Assembly: GCA_025667525.1 (NCBI GenBank)
Contig: CM046878.1
Coordinates: 386,941,307-387,005,306 of the forward strand
DNA: 64,000 bases
Source: Glebionis coronaria
Lineage: Eukaryota; Streptophyta; Magnoliopsida; Asterales; Asteraceae
Reading direction: 5' to 3'
The notes under the pieces are model-generated. The model searched no databases, was not told where the DNA came from, and was given only the letters and a program-made list of their open reading frames with translations. The position numbers and the translations under genes are program-made. This document shows positions 1-9,022 of this stretch, piece after piece. Every line of letters begins with the position of its first letter. The stretch's first letter is position 1.

Positions 1-153
1 AAACAAAAGATTATAAGACGAGTTGGAATTATTCACCGACACTTCTCAAAATCCAAAGTCGGAAACGTTTATTTAAAGAAACGTAAAGACTAAAGAAGAA
101 AGAAGAAAAGAAGCCCAAAAACAAAGCCCATTCACAAGCCCGCAAGCAAACGC

Positions 154-163
154 CTATAAATAG
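154..163 (+). promoter_or_regulatory. TATA box of LTR D
   Basis: The motif ctataaatag lies at the place equivalent to the TATA box of the intact LTR (50095-50104), just before a pyrimidine-rich transcribed leader. It is the probable core promoter of the element. Confidence 0.55.
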
Positions 164-730
164 GAGTTCACTTCACAATTTTGGAGTTAGTTAGTTTTTA
201 GTGTTTAGTTTCACTTTTCATTTTTTTTCATCTCTAGTTTTAGAGAGAGAAAGTTCTCAACTTTCTCTCACTAAGTTTTCATCTTTCTTTCTTTTAATCT
301 TTCAAGACTTAAGTTTTGTATTGTTGATTTTATTAATCAAGTGCAAGATTAAGCTTTTAAACTTTCATCTCTTTCTACCCTTCTTTGATTTTGGTTCACT
401 TTTGGTACGAATTACTTATGATCCGTGTTGTTCATGAATGTTTTCGTGCTTAAAAAGTTAATCTTTTTATGCTTACTTAAGTTTTCATACGAATAAGCTT
501 TAAGATCTTTGTGCTTATTGGCTTATTTGTAAGTTTAGCTTATTTACTTTTTTAAAGTTTCATAAAAAGTTCATCTTTTTATTGTTTGATTTATAAGATT
601 GATTATTTTAAGTTTGGATAAGTTGTTATTAGTGCTTATTTAGTCTTTTCACTTTAGATTCGTGCTAGTTTTGGTGATTAGCTTATCGAAATAGCTTATC
701 ACCTTGGCTTAATTTTTTAATCCCATTTAA

Positions 731-1180
731 ATCGGAAAAGGTATAAACCCTTTTCCGATTAGTGTATTCCGATTAGCTCCCCTCCCCTCATTCCGATCTA
801 TAGATCGGATTAGGGTTTAGCTATTCCGATTGGGGGTTTGTTTAGATTCCGATTGGGTGTTTTGCGTGACATTCCGATTTGACTCGTGATTAATACATTC
901 CGATTGGATTCAAGTTTTGGGTTATTCCGATTGTAGGCTTTTGTGATATTCCGATAGCAAGAAGTTATTGTATTCCGATTTAAGCTATTTCACATATTCC
1001 GATTGCATCCTTTTTCGTTATTCCGATCAACCTTTCCGACAACAGTATTCCGACGAGGGTTTGGTTTAACATTCCGATCAGTATCGATTTAATACATTCC
1101 GACGAGGGTGTTGTTGACATTCCGATTTGCCTTATTCCGACCACACATTCCGATCACTCACTTTTGGCACATTCCGATTG
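731..1180. repeat. ATTCCGA-motif array inside LTR D
   Basis: About twenty copies of attccga(t/c), irregularly spaced by 10-30 bases, occupy this stretch of the LTR. The related LTR at 50512-51001 has the same type of array with a shifted consensus (ttccgaatag, ttccgcatag). The spacing is irregular, so this is motif amplification rather than a strict tandem repeat. Function unknown. Confidence 0.8.
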
Positions 1181-1476
1181 GATGAGTTTTATGATCTTAA
1201 AAAGTTTTCAAGTTTTAAATTTGTTAAGTGTTGAAGTATTTTTCTAATCTTTTCTTTAAGTTCTCAATCATCTACTTTTAACTCGTTATTTTAGTTTAAT
1301 CTTTAAAGCTTTTACTTTACTAAATGCCATTTACATTTGTTTGCTATTAGTTTAAAATAGTTAAACAAACCAAAACCCTTTTTAGTAACCAAGAACAAAC
1401 TATTCCACTTTGAACCGTGATCAATTCGAGAAGATACCGAGACTTAATCTTGAACCATACAAAAACGCGTGTATCA

Positions 1477-2916
1477 CCAATGAAGAATTTCCACTTTCAC
1501 TTCATTTCCTCATTGGTTTTGAGTTTTTGAAAGATTTTGTCAAAGAAAACCTCAAGAAATCGTTTTTCTTCGGAAAAAAACTCTTGATAAATGAAGACTT
1601 TTAACTCTTAAAAATTCCTCAAACAAGAAATAAGATGAAACTTAAAAACATTAACTTGGAACTCAGATATTGCAATTTAATAAAATTTTCATTTTCATTA
1701 ATAAAGTTAAGAAAAATACAAAATCTGGAACAAATAATAAGGGTCACATGAGACTCCTTATATAGTACAATGAAGAACAATCTAGAATACAATAATTTTA
1801 AAACCCTTAGCTACTGATTTGCCTATTTTGCCCTTTGAAGAATCTTTGAAAATCATTCAAAAGTATGCCCATGTGATGATTCTGATGTTGCTGAGCTGTT
1901 GGAGTCATCTTAGGCGTTCAAAAATGAGTAGGGACCAAGGAATAGGCGTTTACCACTGATTTGGTCGTTTTCTTGGGTTTGGGGGATAGAGACGTGAGCA
2001 GGGGATGTCCCTACAGTCACATGGGGTGAGCTGGTGGGTAAATATAGGGTTCGGCTTGGGTTATCTTACCATCAATCAAGGATCTGGAGTGTTTTAAATA
2101 AAACCCCCTTGATTTATGTTTAGTTCATCTTGGAAATTTTTAGGGTTTAAGGGGTGATTAGGGAGGGGTTTAATCTGTTTTGGGAAAGTGTTTTATTTAA
2201 ATGGGTGTTTGGGAGGGTAAATTAATATAACTGAATAATCAGTTATAATTAATTTAGTGGTGATAGTGGAATGTAGACGTGAAGGGAGGGAGGAATCCGG
2301 TTGGTGGGAGGGTGAGTGGAGGATGAGGTGTCAGCTGGGGATTGGAGGGATGGATGAGGTTGTCGGGGTTAGTTAAGTTTAATGGGTTGGGTGGTTAAGT
2401 AGTTTTAGGGTTTTGGCAAAGTTCGTCCCCCTGGTTATATCCCCTTCAAACAGTTTTTGCAATCCAAGTCCTTGGTCAATTTCACCATCCGTCCTTAGCC
2501 ATTACAAACTTAGTCCTTATGTTAACATTGTTTGGATTAAGGGCTTAAATTGTGTATTCTTCTAATTTGGAGGACTATTCTTGGTATTTCTTCAAACTTT
2601 AGGGACCCCAAAGTAATTTTTGATATTATGAGGGTTATAAAGTGTCAATCTTTAAAACTTGGGGGACTAATCTTGACAAGTCTTCAAACTTCAAGGGCAT
2701 TTTTGTAAATTCTATACTTGGGCCCGGTTCTTTGTGCGACTTCATTTCCCGTGTTCGTTTTTGCTTCATTCTTGTGATCTTTTGTTGATTACACGATATC
2801 CGTACCTAAAATACACAAGACACAAATACAAGCATATATAGGGGTATTTTCATGATATTTTAAGCGTCTTAAGCCCGATTTGGATGATGAGACTATGTAT
2901 AATTGCAGTCTCATCA
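1477..2916 (-). repeat. Fragment of long Athila-like LTR (family of elements A and B), LTR E
   Basis: The right end (gatgagac ... gtctcatca, 2885-2916) matches the LTR ends at 38402 and 48280, so on the minus strand this is the start of the LTR. It has a TATA box (cttatatag, 1756-1765, read on the minus strand) about 1.15 kb into the LTR, as in the two long LTRs, and the degenerate 'gagggac ... cttg' repeats (2440-2720) found in them. No polypurine tract abuts position 2917, so this looks like a 5' LTR inserted into the Copia remnant. The low-coordinate side is cut off by LTR D. Confidence 0.75.
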
Positions 2917-2969
2917 TAGCACTTCAAGAAGCTTGCAAATACTTGGAAATTGTTTGATAAGTTAGGCAT

Positions 2970-3373
2970 CTAAAAGGCAGAAAAGCATTGCGATAGCAAG
3001 TACGGAGGCAGAATACATAGCCATATCCGGTTGTTGTGCTCAAGTCCTTTGGATGAGATCATAATTGACTGACTACGGTCTTAGATTCAACAAAATACCG
3101 ATGTACTGCGACAACAAAAGTGCCATTGCCCTTTCCTGCAACAACGTTTAACACTCTCGGTCCAAGCATATTGACATACGTTACCATTTCATTAAAGATC
3201 AAGTGGAGAATGGAGTAATAGAGCTATACTTCGTCAACACTGAGTATCAGCTGGCGGATCTTTTCACAAAGGCTTTAGAACGAGGCCGAATTGAGTTCTT
3301 GACCAACAAGTTGGGTATGAAATCATTCTCACCTGCGAATCTTAAGGAGTTGGCAGAAGAAACTGCAGAATAG
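2970..3373 (+). pseudogene. Copia pol remnant, RNase H C-terminus
   Basis: Translates, with interruptions, as the end of a Ty1/Copia RNase H domain, parallel to 15850-16245: the block around the catalytic Glu (STEAEYIA), then [13 protein letters not shown], [16 protein letters not shown] and [17 protein letters not shown] blocks. It ends at the tag stop at 3371-3373. Premature stops occur, for example in the TDYG block and at cgtttaacactc. There is no start and no upstream reverse transcriptase, so it is inert. Of all coding regions in this window, it is closest to the one at 14180-16245. Confidence 0.8.
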
Positions 3374-3546
3374 TGGTGGTAAACTTTTCTCGAGTATCCT
3401 TTTTGTGATAATGTATATATTGTATATATTTAAAGACAAAAAAGAAAAATACAAAAATATAAAATCTACAAAATCTAAAAAAATATAAAATCAAGAAAAT
3501 CCAAAAATATTTTTCATTTTCAAAAAGGAATGTCTTTTAGTGAGAT

Positions 3547-3813
3547 TGTAACACCCCGCCTGCTCAGGCAACAATATTGTCCGCTATGCACGCAGGCGCA
3601 CGACTTTGATTTTTTGGCCCTCTTGTAAGTACTTCCCGGCTAGTCACCCAACCTAGTACTACTCCGACATGAGCACGCTTGACTTCTAGTTCCTAAGAAC
3701 CCCACGTGCAGTAGACCACAAAACGCGTTGTGTCATGAGAAGGCGACTGTTATCTTATGAACCATGGATCTCTCCTAGCCACAGCCGATGTGGGATTTGC
3801 CTAGGGTGTGACA
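3547..3813 (-). repeat. Cassandra LTR, copy 1 (3' LTR on minus strand)
   Basis: Starts tgtaacacccc and ends ggtgtgaca. It carries the 5S-like segment at 3625-3703 and is adjacent to the purine run of the internal part. Differs from the second copy at many scattered bases, so the insertion is not recent. Confidence 0.85.
3625..3703 (-). other. 5S rRNA-like segment in Cassandra LTR 1
   Basis: On the minus strand this follows the 3' two thirds of plant 5S rRNA: the aagcgtgct block, the agtagtactaggatgggtgac block (seen here as agtactaggttgggtgact) and the final gggaagtacttac. The 5' third is much weaker. It includes the region of the internal RNA polymerase III promoter (box C) but is too diverged to call a functional 5S gene. 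Confidence 0.8.
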
Positions 3814-3880
3814 ATCACCCCCATTCGGGACTCATCGTCCTCAATGAGGTTTTTCCCACCATCCCGAACGGCTCAGGAGT

Positions 3881-3893
3881 GGCTCTGATACCA
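3881..3893 (-). other. Cassandra primer-binding site (tRNA-Met type)
   Basis: On the minus strand the sequence reads tggtatcagagcc, two bases after the LTR end. This is the standard complement of the 3' end of plant initiator tRNA-Met used by many Copia and TRIM elements. Confidence 0.85.
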
Positions 3894-3895
3894 CT

Positions 3896-4161
3896 TGTAA
3901 CATCCCGCCTACTCAGGCTACAATATTGTCTGCTTTGCCCGCAGGTTCACGGCTTCGATTTATGGCCCTCTTGTAAGTACTTCTCGGCTGGTTACCCAAC
4001 CTAGTACTACTCTGACATGAGCACGCTTGACTGCCAGTTCCTAAGAACCCCATGTTTAGTAGACCACAAAACGCGTTGTGTCATGAGAAGACGACTATTA
4101 TCTTATGAACCATGGATCTCTCCTGGCCACAGCCGATGTAGGATTTGCCTAGGGTGTCACA
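3896..4161 (-). repeat. Cassandra LTR, copy 2 (5' LTR on minus strand)
   Basis: Starts tgtaacatccc and ends ggtgtcaca. It carries the 5S-like segment at 3973-4051 and lies next to the primer site at 3881-3893. Confidence 0.85.
3973..4051 (-). other. 5S rRNA-like segment in Cassandra LTR 2
   Basis: Second copy of the 5S-derived block, with the same conserved cctagtactactc core (plus-strand reading) and a few substitutions relative to the first copy. Confidence 0.8.
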
Positions 4162-4527
4162 ACGATAATATTTACAGCCTTAGAAATGTCGATTAATATT
4201 GACAGGGCGTCATAAATAGAGTTCGTATAAAAGTTTTAGATATTTTAAAACATACCTATATGGCTTGTAGTTATTTCTGACTGCAACCCGCTTTTCATAT
4301 TAAAGTCACGTATTTCTTCGGGAAACGTTAGCTCATAACGAGAATTAATTTTATCGGGTATGGTTTACTTTAAAACCATACAAGGGATCAAGTTTACTTT
4401 ATAACTTGGTCTAACATAAATTTGTGTACACTTCAGTGCATTTATTTGTAAAAATAAGTGAAATCTTTTTACCACCTGAATCGTATCTTCAAACATTAAA
4501 CGGGAAACATGGTTGATCCGAAGTTTG

Positions 4528-4590
4528 GAACGATTCGTAGGTGGAAGACCGTACGAAGTTCACCACAGGCTACTAGAACGATCCACTTAA
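4528..4590 (+). pseudogene. Remnant of Copia extra ORF, last 21 codons
   Basis: Codons here give a C-terminus of the pattern ERFVGGRPY.VHH.LL.RS followed by taa, nearly the same as the last residues of the 1314-aa ORF ending at 22371. Everything upstream to about 4470 (the matching spacer) is joined directly, so an internal deletion removed almost the whole ORF in this copy. Confidence 0.8.
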
Positions 4591-6303
4591 TGTGTTGGTC
4601 GTATTATTTCAGGTCAACTCATACATTTATATTGTAAATATGTAAATATGTGCATAACAGGTTTTTGTGGCATGGTGTAGTGTGAAAGTATGATATTTTT
4701 CAAGAATTTCTCACGAGATTCTAAATCTTTCAAAACATATCGTACTTAAGCGCTACAACTAACCCTCATTAAATTGAGGGGAGCATTAATATGTTTTATG
4801 GCAAAAAAAAATTTCATTTTTTCATCCAAGACTGGTTAATCCATTAATATCTAAAATATTAAGGGTTAACATTTCAGATAAGGGGAGAAAATGGGATTAA
4901 GGAGACTTGTAAATATATGTGGCTATGGTGAAAAGGACTTAATGGAAAATTCAAGTTAATATGTATTATGCACATGTTAAGGGGGAGCGTTTTGATGTCA
5001 CAAAAACTTAAGGTACAAAACATTTGATATTTATATCACAAGTACCTTAGTGATTTTCAAGGAATTTTCACGGTGACAAGTACTTACCCAAAACACACTT
5101 AATTCACGACGGTTGTGGTGACAAAAGGGTGGTAGGATTAGGTATAAGTCCAATGATTCTTCTAGAACCGGAGGAATCTTCCCAAGGACAATTCCGTAGC
5201 TAGAAATAGTAGTCCTTAGGAAAGATGGGTAATGGATTGTAAACGTAGCAGAATGCCGACCAAGTACTTAAGCTAGCACTGGAACAATCACAACAAGGTG
5301 TTAGTTATGATGTATTGGTAAGCATTAAAAGGGTTGAAGAATGAAAAAGAATTGTAAAGATAAAGGGTGTAAAGAAAGAAGCCCTCCTTACAACTTAGGC
5401 AGAAATTGGGTCAACACATCTTGAAGACGATAAGACATCATGGACCCAGTAATGCAATGCACAACCCCTCCTAGCTAACTCAAATATCTCTCAAAAGATA
5501 TTTTTTTAATGTCACGAAGTTCAACACATTATCTATCGGTTTATTCACTCCGAATAAATTGATAATGAAAAGGTGGCAATCTTCTCAAGCCTCCGCTCAG
5601 TAAATCAAAATGCACTATTGAGTCTAGAACCACAAGATCATCAAAAGTCTCATTAGGACACTTATCCAAATATTCCTTGCTTCTTCACACACTGTGAAAA
5701 GTAAGAAATATTTTTATAAGTCCTACGCAATATTCTTGTAATATTGCTAGAACATCCGAGTGATACGAAAGTATTACAATGAAGGTGGAAATCCTTCTTG
5801 AGCCAACATCAAACAAGCTCATGGTAGGTGACATGTGCGGTTCTTTAAGAATCAATCTTGTGATAACTGGAAAGAAACGATGGTTTGATTCTTAATTGTA
5901 ACTCAAACTTGTTCCAGGACCTCTACGCAAAATCTAAGTGATCTTGCCAGAACACTCAGAGTGGCACTCTTTAGTGTTCACAGTGATGAGTAGAAATCCT
6001 TCCAGTGTCAACATTAAATAGCACTACGGTAGGTGACAAGCAAGATTCTATTAGAATCAAGATCGTGACAACTGGAAAGCAACGATGGTGAAGCTCTTAA
6101 TTGAATTTCACTTGTTCCAGGTTCATGAATTGACGGCTTCAATTATAAGGATAATTTTATCTAAAATGATTCACTCTTTATGTTCGCAGTCAGCTTTGGA
6201 CGATCGAATAAAGAGAATTGGTTTACCCGCGAAATCTTGTCAAGGAGATTTTTAAATCTACCTGTCACAAGTACGATATTTAATATCGTCCAACGGTTTT
6301 CAC

Positions 6304-7062
6304 TAGGGGTGTAAACAAGTCGAGCTTTTCTCGAGCTAGACGAGCTCGAGCTCGTTTAACTCGAGTTCGAACATAATAATCTCGAGCTCGAGCCGATCTC
6401 GAACAAATATTAGTGTTCGTTTAATTTGGCGAGCTGAGATTTGAAAAGTAATATAAGGCTCGGCTCGTTCGAAAACTTGTTTAATTGTCTCGAGCCGAGC
6501 GAGTTTAACGAGCTAAACAAGCTTTTTTTAACAGTAATTTTTTACAACTCACACCAACTATCTCACAAATTCTATCTCGCATGTCTCCACTGAGACTTAA
6601 ACCCACAATCTTTAGGTTAGAGGGCCACTCACATACTGCTAGACCAAGAGGCCTTAGGTAACGAGCTGAACAAGCTATTCGAGCTTAACCAGCTGAACGA
6701 GCTATTCGACCTTAACATATTAGAGATAAATCTATAAGCATATAAGTCACATACACTTTAACTTAAACATTAAGTATTAGTACCATTTTAATAATCATAA
6801 ATGAGCTTTCGAGCTCGAGCTTGAGTTAATAAACGAGTGTATCAAACTATATCTTTTATACTAGAAGTTAGTTTAAAAAAAGTTAAAAATCATAAACAAG
6901 CTTCGAGCTCGAGCTCGAACAACAAAAAACATTTGATTTCGAGCTCGAGCCAGATTATTAAATTTTATTCGAGCTCGAGCCGAGCTCGATCCAGGTAGTT
7001 AATAAACAAGCCTAGCTCGTTTAGGTCAAAACTCGACTCGGCTCGAATCGTTTACACCCATA
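6304..7062. mobile_element. Non-autonomous hAT-like DNA transposon
   Basis: Terminal inverted repeats: taggggtgtaaac at the left and gtttacaccca+ta at the right (one mismatch). Flanks gttttcac (6296-6303) and gtcttcac (7063-7070) form an 8-bp duplication with one difference. The related Copia copy has the empty site around 24103-24110 (gtcttcac once), which confirms the insertion. The interior is dominated by gagctcgagctcg-type palindromes and has no transposase. An 8-bp duplication with these ends points to the hAT superfamily. Confidence 0.83.
6582..6653 (-). other. tRNA-like segment inside the hAT-like element
   Basis: Read on the minus strand, ggcctcttggtctagcag resembles the start of a tRNA with its A box, and gtgggtttaagtctcag resembles the T-arm B box. 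No clean cloverleaf with a 3' acceptor match could be closed by eye. It may be a SINE fragment or a tRNA-derived piece captured by the transposon. Confidence 0.4.
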
Positions 7063-7561
7063 GTCTTCACCGAGCGGAGGTAAAATGCTACCGAAGCAGA
7101 ATAAAATTTCAAAGTAATGTTATTCGTGTCTTATTATGTTGCTGCATTCGAAGATGGTGGCGTTGCGGTGTACCAGATGAAGTCGTCCTCACATACTTAT
7201 ACTTTCTACATCAAATATTTTAGCAAAATTCAAGAAAGTTCAATCTAAAAGTCTTTCGTTGTATCAACTTTGAAACTTTCAAGAATTCAACAAAGTATAG
7301 GTGTGTGGGACATGAAGTCATGAGGAGAAAACACCACAAGAAGGTGAAGATCGCACCTGAAGATGAGTTCTAACTATAGGACAAGTCAAAGGTCAAAAGA
7401 ACATGCTCTAAGCCAAAACCTAATGATTATCAACACATATTCACAACAATGAAGAAAAGAAAAAGAAGAAAAGAGAAAGTGCACTACGAGCACAAGAACG
7501 AAGATCTAACATGCTATATTTAGGACTTTGTAATTTGGAGTGACCTCCCTTAGAGGGATAT

Positions 7562-7779
7562 TGTTGGAAAAATGTTTTTATTATTAGAAAGTCTCGGTCA
7601 CTCCAACAATATAGTTACAGGCTCGTAGTATAGTAATTGTAATAGTTTAAACAAGCCCGACTCATGAGCATGTTCATGGGTCGGGCTTGCTTAAACTATT
7701 ACAATTACTATACTAGGAGCCCGTAACTATATTGTTGGAGTGACCGAAACTTTCTAATAATAAAAACGTTTTTTCAACA
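7562..7779. repeat. 218-bp near-perfect palindrome derived from a Copia LTR
   Basis: The left arm starts tgttggaaaaatg and the right arm ends cgttttttcaaca; arms of about 105 bp mirror each other with a few mismatches around a centre near 7667-7673 (gcatgt). The left arm is the start of the Copia LTR (compare 24628 onward: tgttagaaatacg ... tcggtcactcc). The full-length element's LTR already has a small hairpin at the same point (ccgacccatg ... catgggtcgg), so the palindrome looks like a fold-back extension at that hairpin. Confidence 0.85.
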
Positions 7780-8960
7780 AACTTAGTTATGTAATTACAT
7801 TAATTACCTTAAACCTTAAAGCCTTATTAATTAATCCTTTTTGATCCTTTTAACTTATTAATTAATTATCGTTAAGTATTAAATTTTATCAAATTAAATA
7901 TACAATAAATATAACCATATTTATTATATACTTTAATAAAAGATCATCTCGATGTCTAAGTGTGTGACCCCTTAGGCCCACGTACTCTTGGTCGTATCAA
8001 ATACTAACTATGACTTATGCACATCCCAACAGTTACCGATCTCAATAAAGATGGTGGAGGTTGAAGATAGAATAGTTAGAGGTAATAGAAGTGAAAATAA
8101 AAATTTTAAGTTATTTAAAGTGGTGGGACCCACTAAAGTCCAACGTGTCAAGTAAATGGTGCTTTTAATCTGTAACTCTTCAAAAGAGTAAGGGGCGTTC
8201 CTTTTAAAAACGTTTAGTAACTCAAAAAATAAACCCGTATATTTAGGTAACCTATCTGTTAGGTTTTAAACTTTGGTAACGTTATCAAACTTTTTGACAA
8301 ACTTTAGTAACTTTTATGTATATTAACCGTACAACCAACACATACAACCAATCTTAACTTTTTTTATCATTTATCCACATCCCAACCTAACATATAATAT
8401 TATTTATTTTATATTTAGTTTAATTCTATAAATTTAATATAAGATTATACATATATAAATTATTTTCTTAAAATTTAATAGGAAGTTACCTTTTTATATT
8501 TTACACGTAACTTTGTGAAACTTTTATATATACATACATACTTGCAATGGGCTTTTATGAAACCTATATTTGTGTTGGGTTTTAAAAGAAAAAAATAAGC
8601 GAGTGATAGTTTATGTGTAAAAGTTTACTTCTAGATTTTAGGTTTTACTATTTAACTTCCTTTTTCATTCCGTCGCTATCTTCTTTTTATTTTCTTTGCA
8701 ATGAAACAACAGTATATCTATAATACTCTATTTTTAGGCCCTCTAATTGAATGTGTAGGGCACTAAATGCGTTTGGAAGAGTCTTGAGTTGCTGGAAGGA
8801 TGCTGGAAAGGTGCTGCAAAGAAACGGAGGTGCTGAAAGGGTGCTAGAAAGTTGTTGCATTTGTATCTCAAGTTAATGAGATTCTCCATTAATGTGAAAA
8901 AGACCAGGGGATGGATGTTGTAGGATATGGATCATTATGGAGTTACAAACTTTACATTTG
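7780..8960. other. AT-rich stretch without recognisable genes
   Basis: No coding pattern, LTR end or primer site was recognised. It contains homopolymer and TA-rich runs (for example 8390-8540). The left border of the Helitron should lie here or just right of it, but no convincing TC terminus could be fixed. Confidence 0.4.
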
Positions 8961-8966
8961 GCTGAC

Positions 8967-8974
8967 TATAAATA
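8967..8974 (+). promoter_or_regulatory. TATA box before the RPA1-like gene
   Basis: tataaata lies about 50 bases upstream of the ATG at 9023, a plausible core promoter position for a short leader. Confidence 0.5.
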
Positions 8975-9022
8975 GGTTGTGCAGTGGTCAAGTATCTACA
9001 GTATTGTAATTGCACAGCCAAA

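Larger units (their letters stand above)
1..1476 (+). repeat. Partial Gypsy (Athila-like) LTR D, right-hand part
   Basis: The sequence from the left edge to 1476 follows the layout of the LTR of the intact element at 49651-60564: an agacgagttgg block, a TATA box, a T-rich leader, a TTCCGA-motif array, and a final block reading accaagaacaaa ... gatcaattcgagaag. It ends in gtatca at 1476, matching the atatca end of the intact LTR. No tRNA-Asp primer site follows, so this is a 3' LTR of a plus-strand element whose body lies left of the window. The next five bases (ccaat) would be its target duplication; the partner copy is outside the window. Confidence 0.75.
3547..4161 (-). mobile_element. Cassandra-type TRIM retrotransposon
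   Basis: Two direct repeats, 3547-3813 (267 bp) and 3896-4161 (266 bp), start with tgtaac and end with tgtgaca or tgtcaca, and flank an 82-bp internal part. The internal part carries a tRNA-Met primer site (minus strand, 3881-3893) and a purine run (minus strand, 3814-3821), so the element is oriented on the minus strand. The LTRs contain 5S rRNA-like sequence, the hallmark of Cassandra elements. There is no coding capacity, so it must be moved in trans. The related Copia copy near 16447 is an empty site; flanks gagat/acgat fit a diverged 5-bp target duplication. Confidence 0.88.
2965..7670 (+). mobile_element. Decayed Copia element 1 (3' half)
   Basis: Collinear with the 3' half of the full-length Copia element at 12061-24947: RNase H end, A-rich tail, the spacer after pol, the last codons of the extra ORF (4528-4590), a long 3' untranslated region (4591-7561) and the LTR start (tgttgg at 7562). 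Nearly all of the extra ORF and its leader array are deleted between about 4470 and 4528. It was later interrupted by the Cassandra element (3547-4161) and the hAT-like element (6304-7062), and its left side is cut by LTR E. The 5' LTR, gag and most of pol are missing. Confidence 0.8.

Noticed and set aside
201..437. 78-codon Phe/Leu-rich ORF
   Set aside because: Low-complexity T-rich LTR leader; no counterpart in the related LTR of element C.
3625..3703. Functional 5S rRNA gene
   Set aside because: Only the 3' two thirds match and with many changes; it lies in a retrotransposon LTR and not in a tandem 5S array.
3735..4004. 89-codon ORF across the Cassandra element
   Set aside because: Runs over LTR, primer site and the second LTR; Cassandra elements have no genes.
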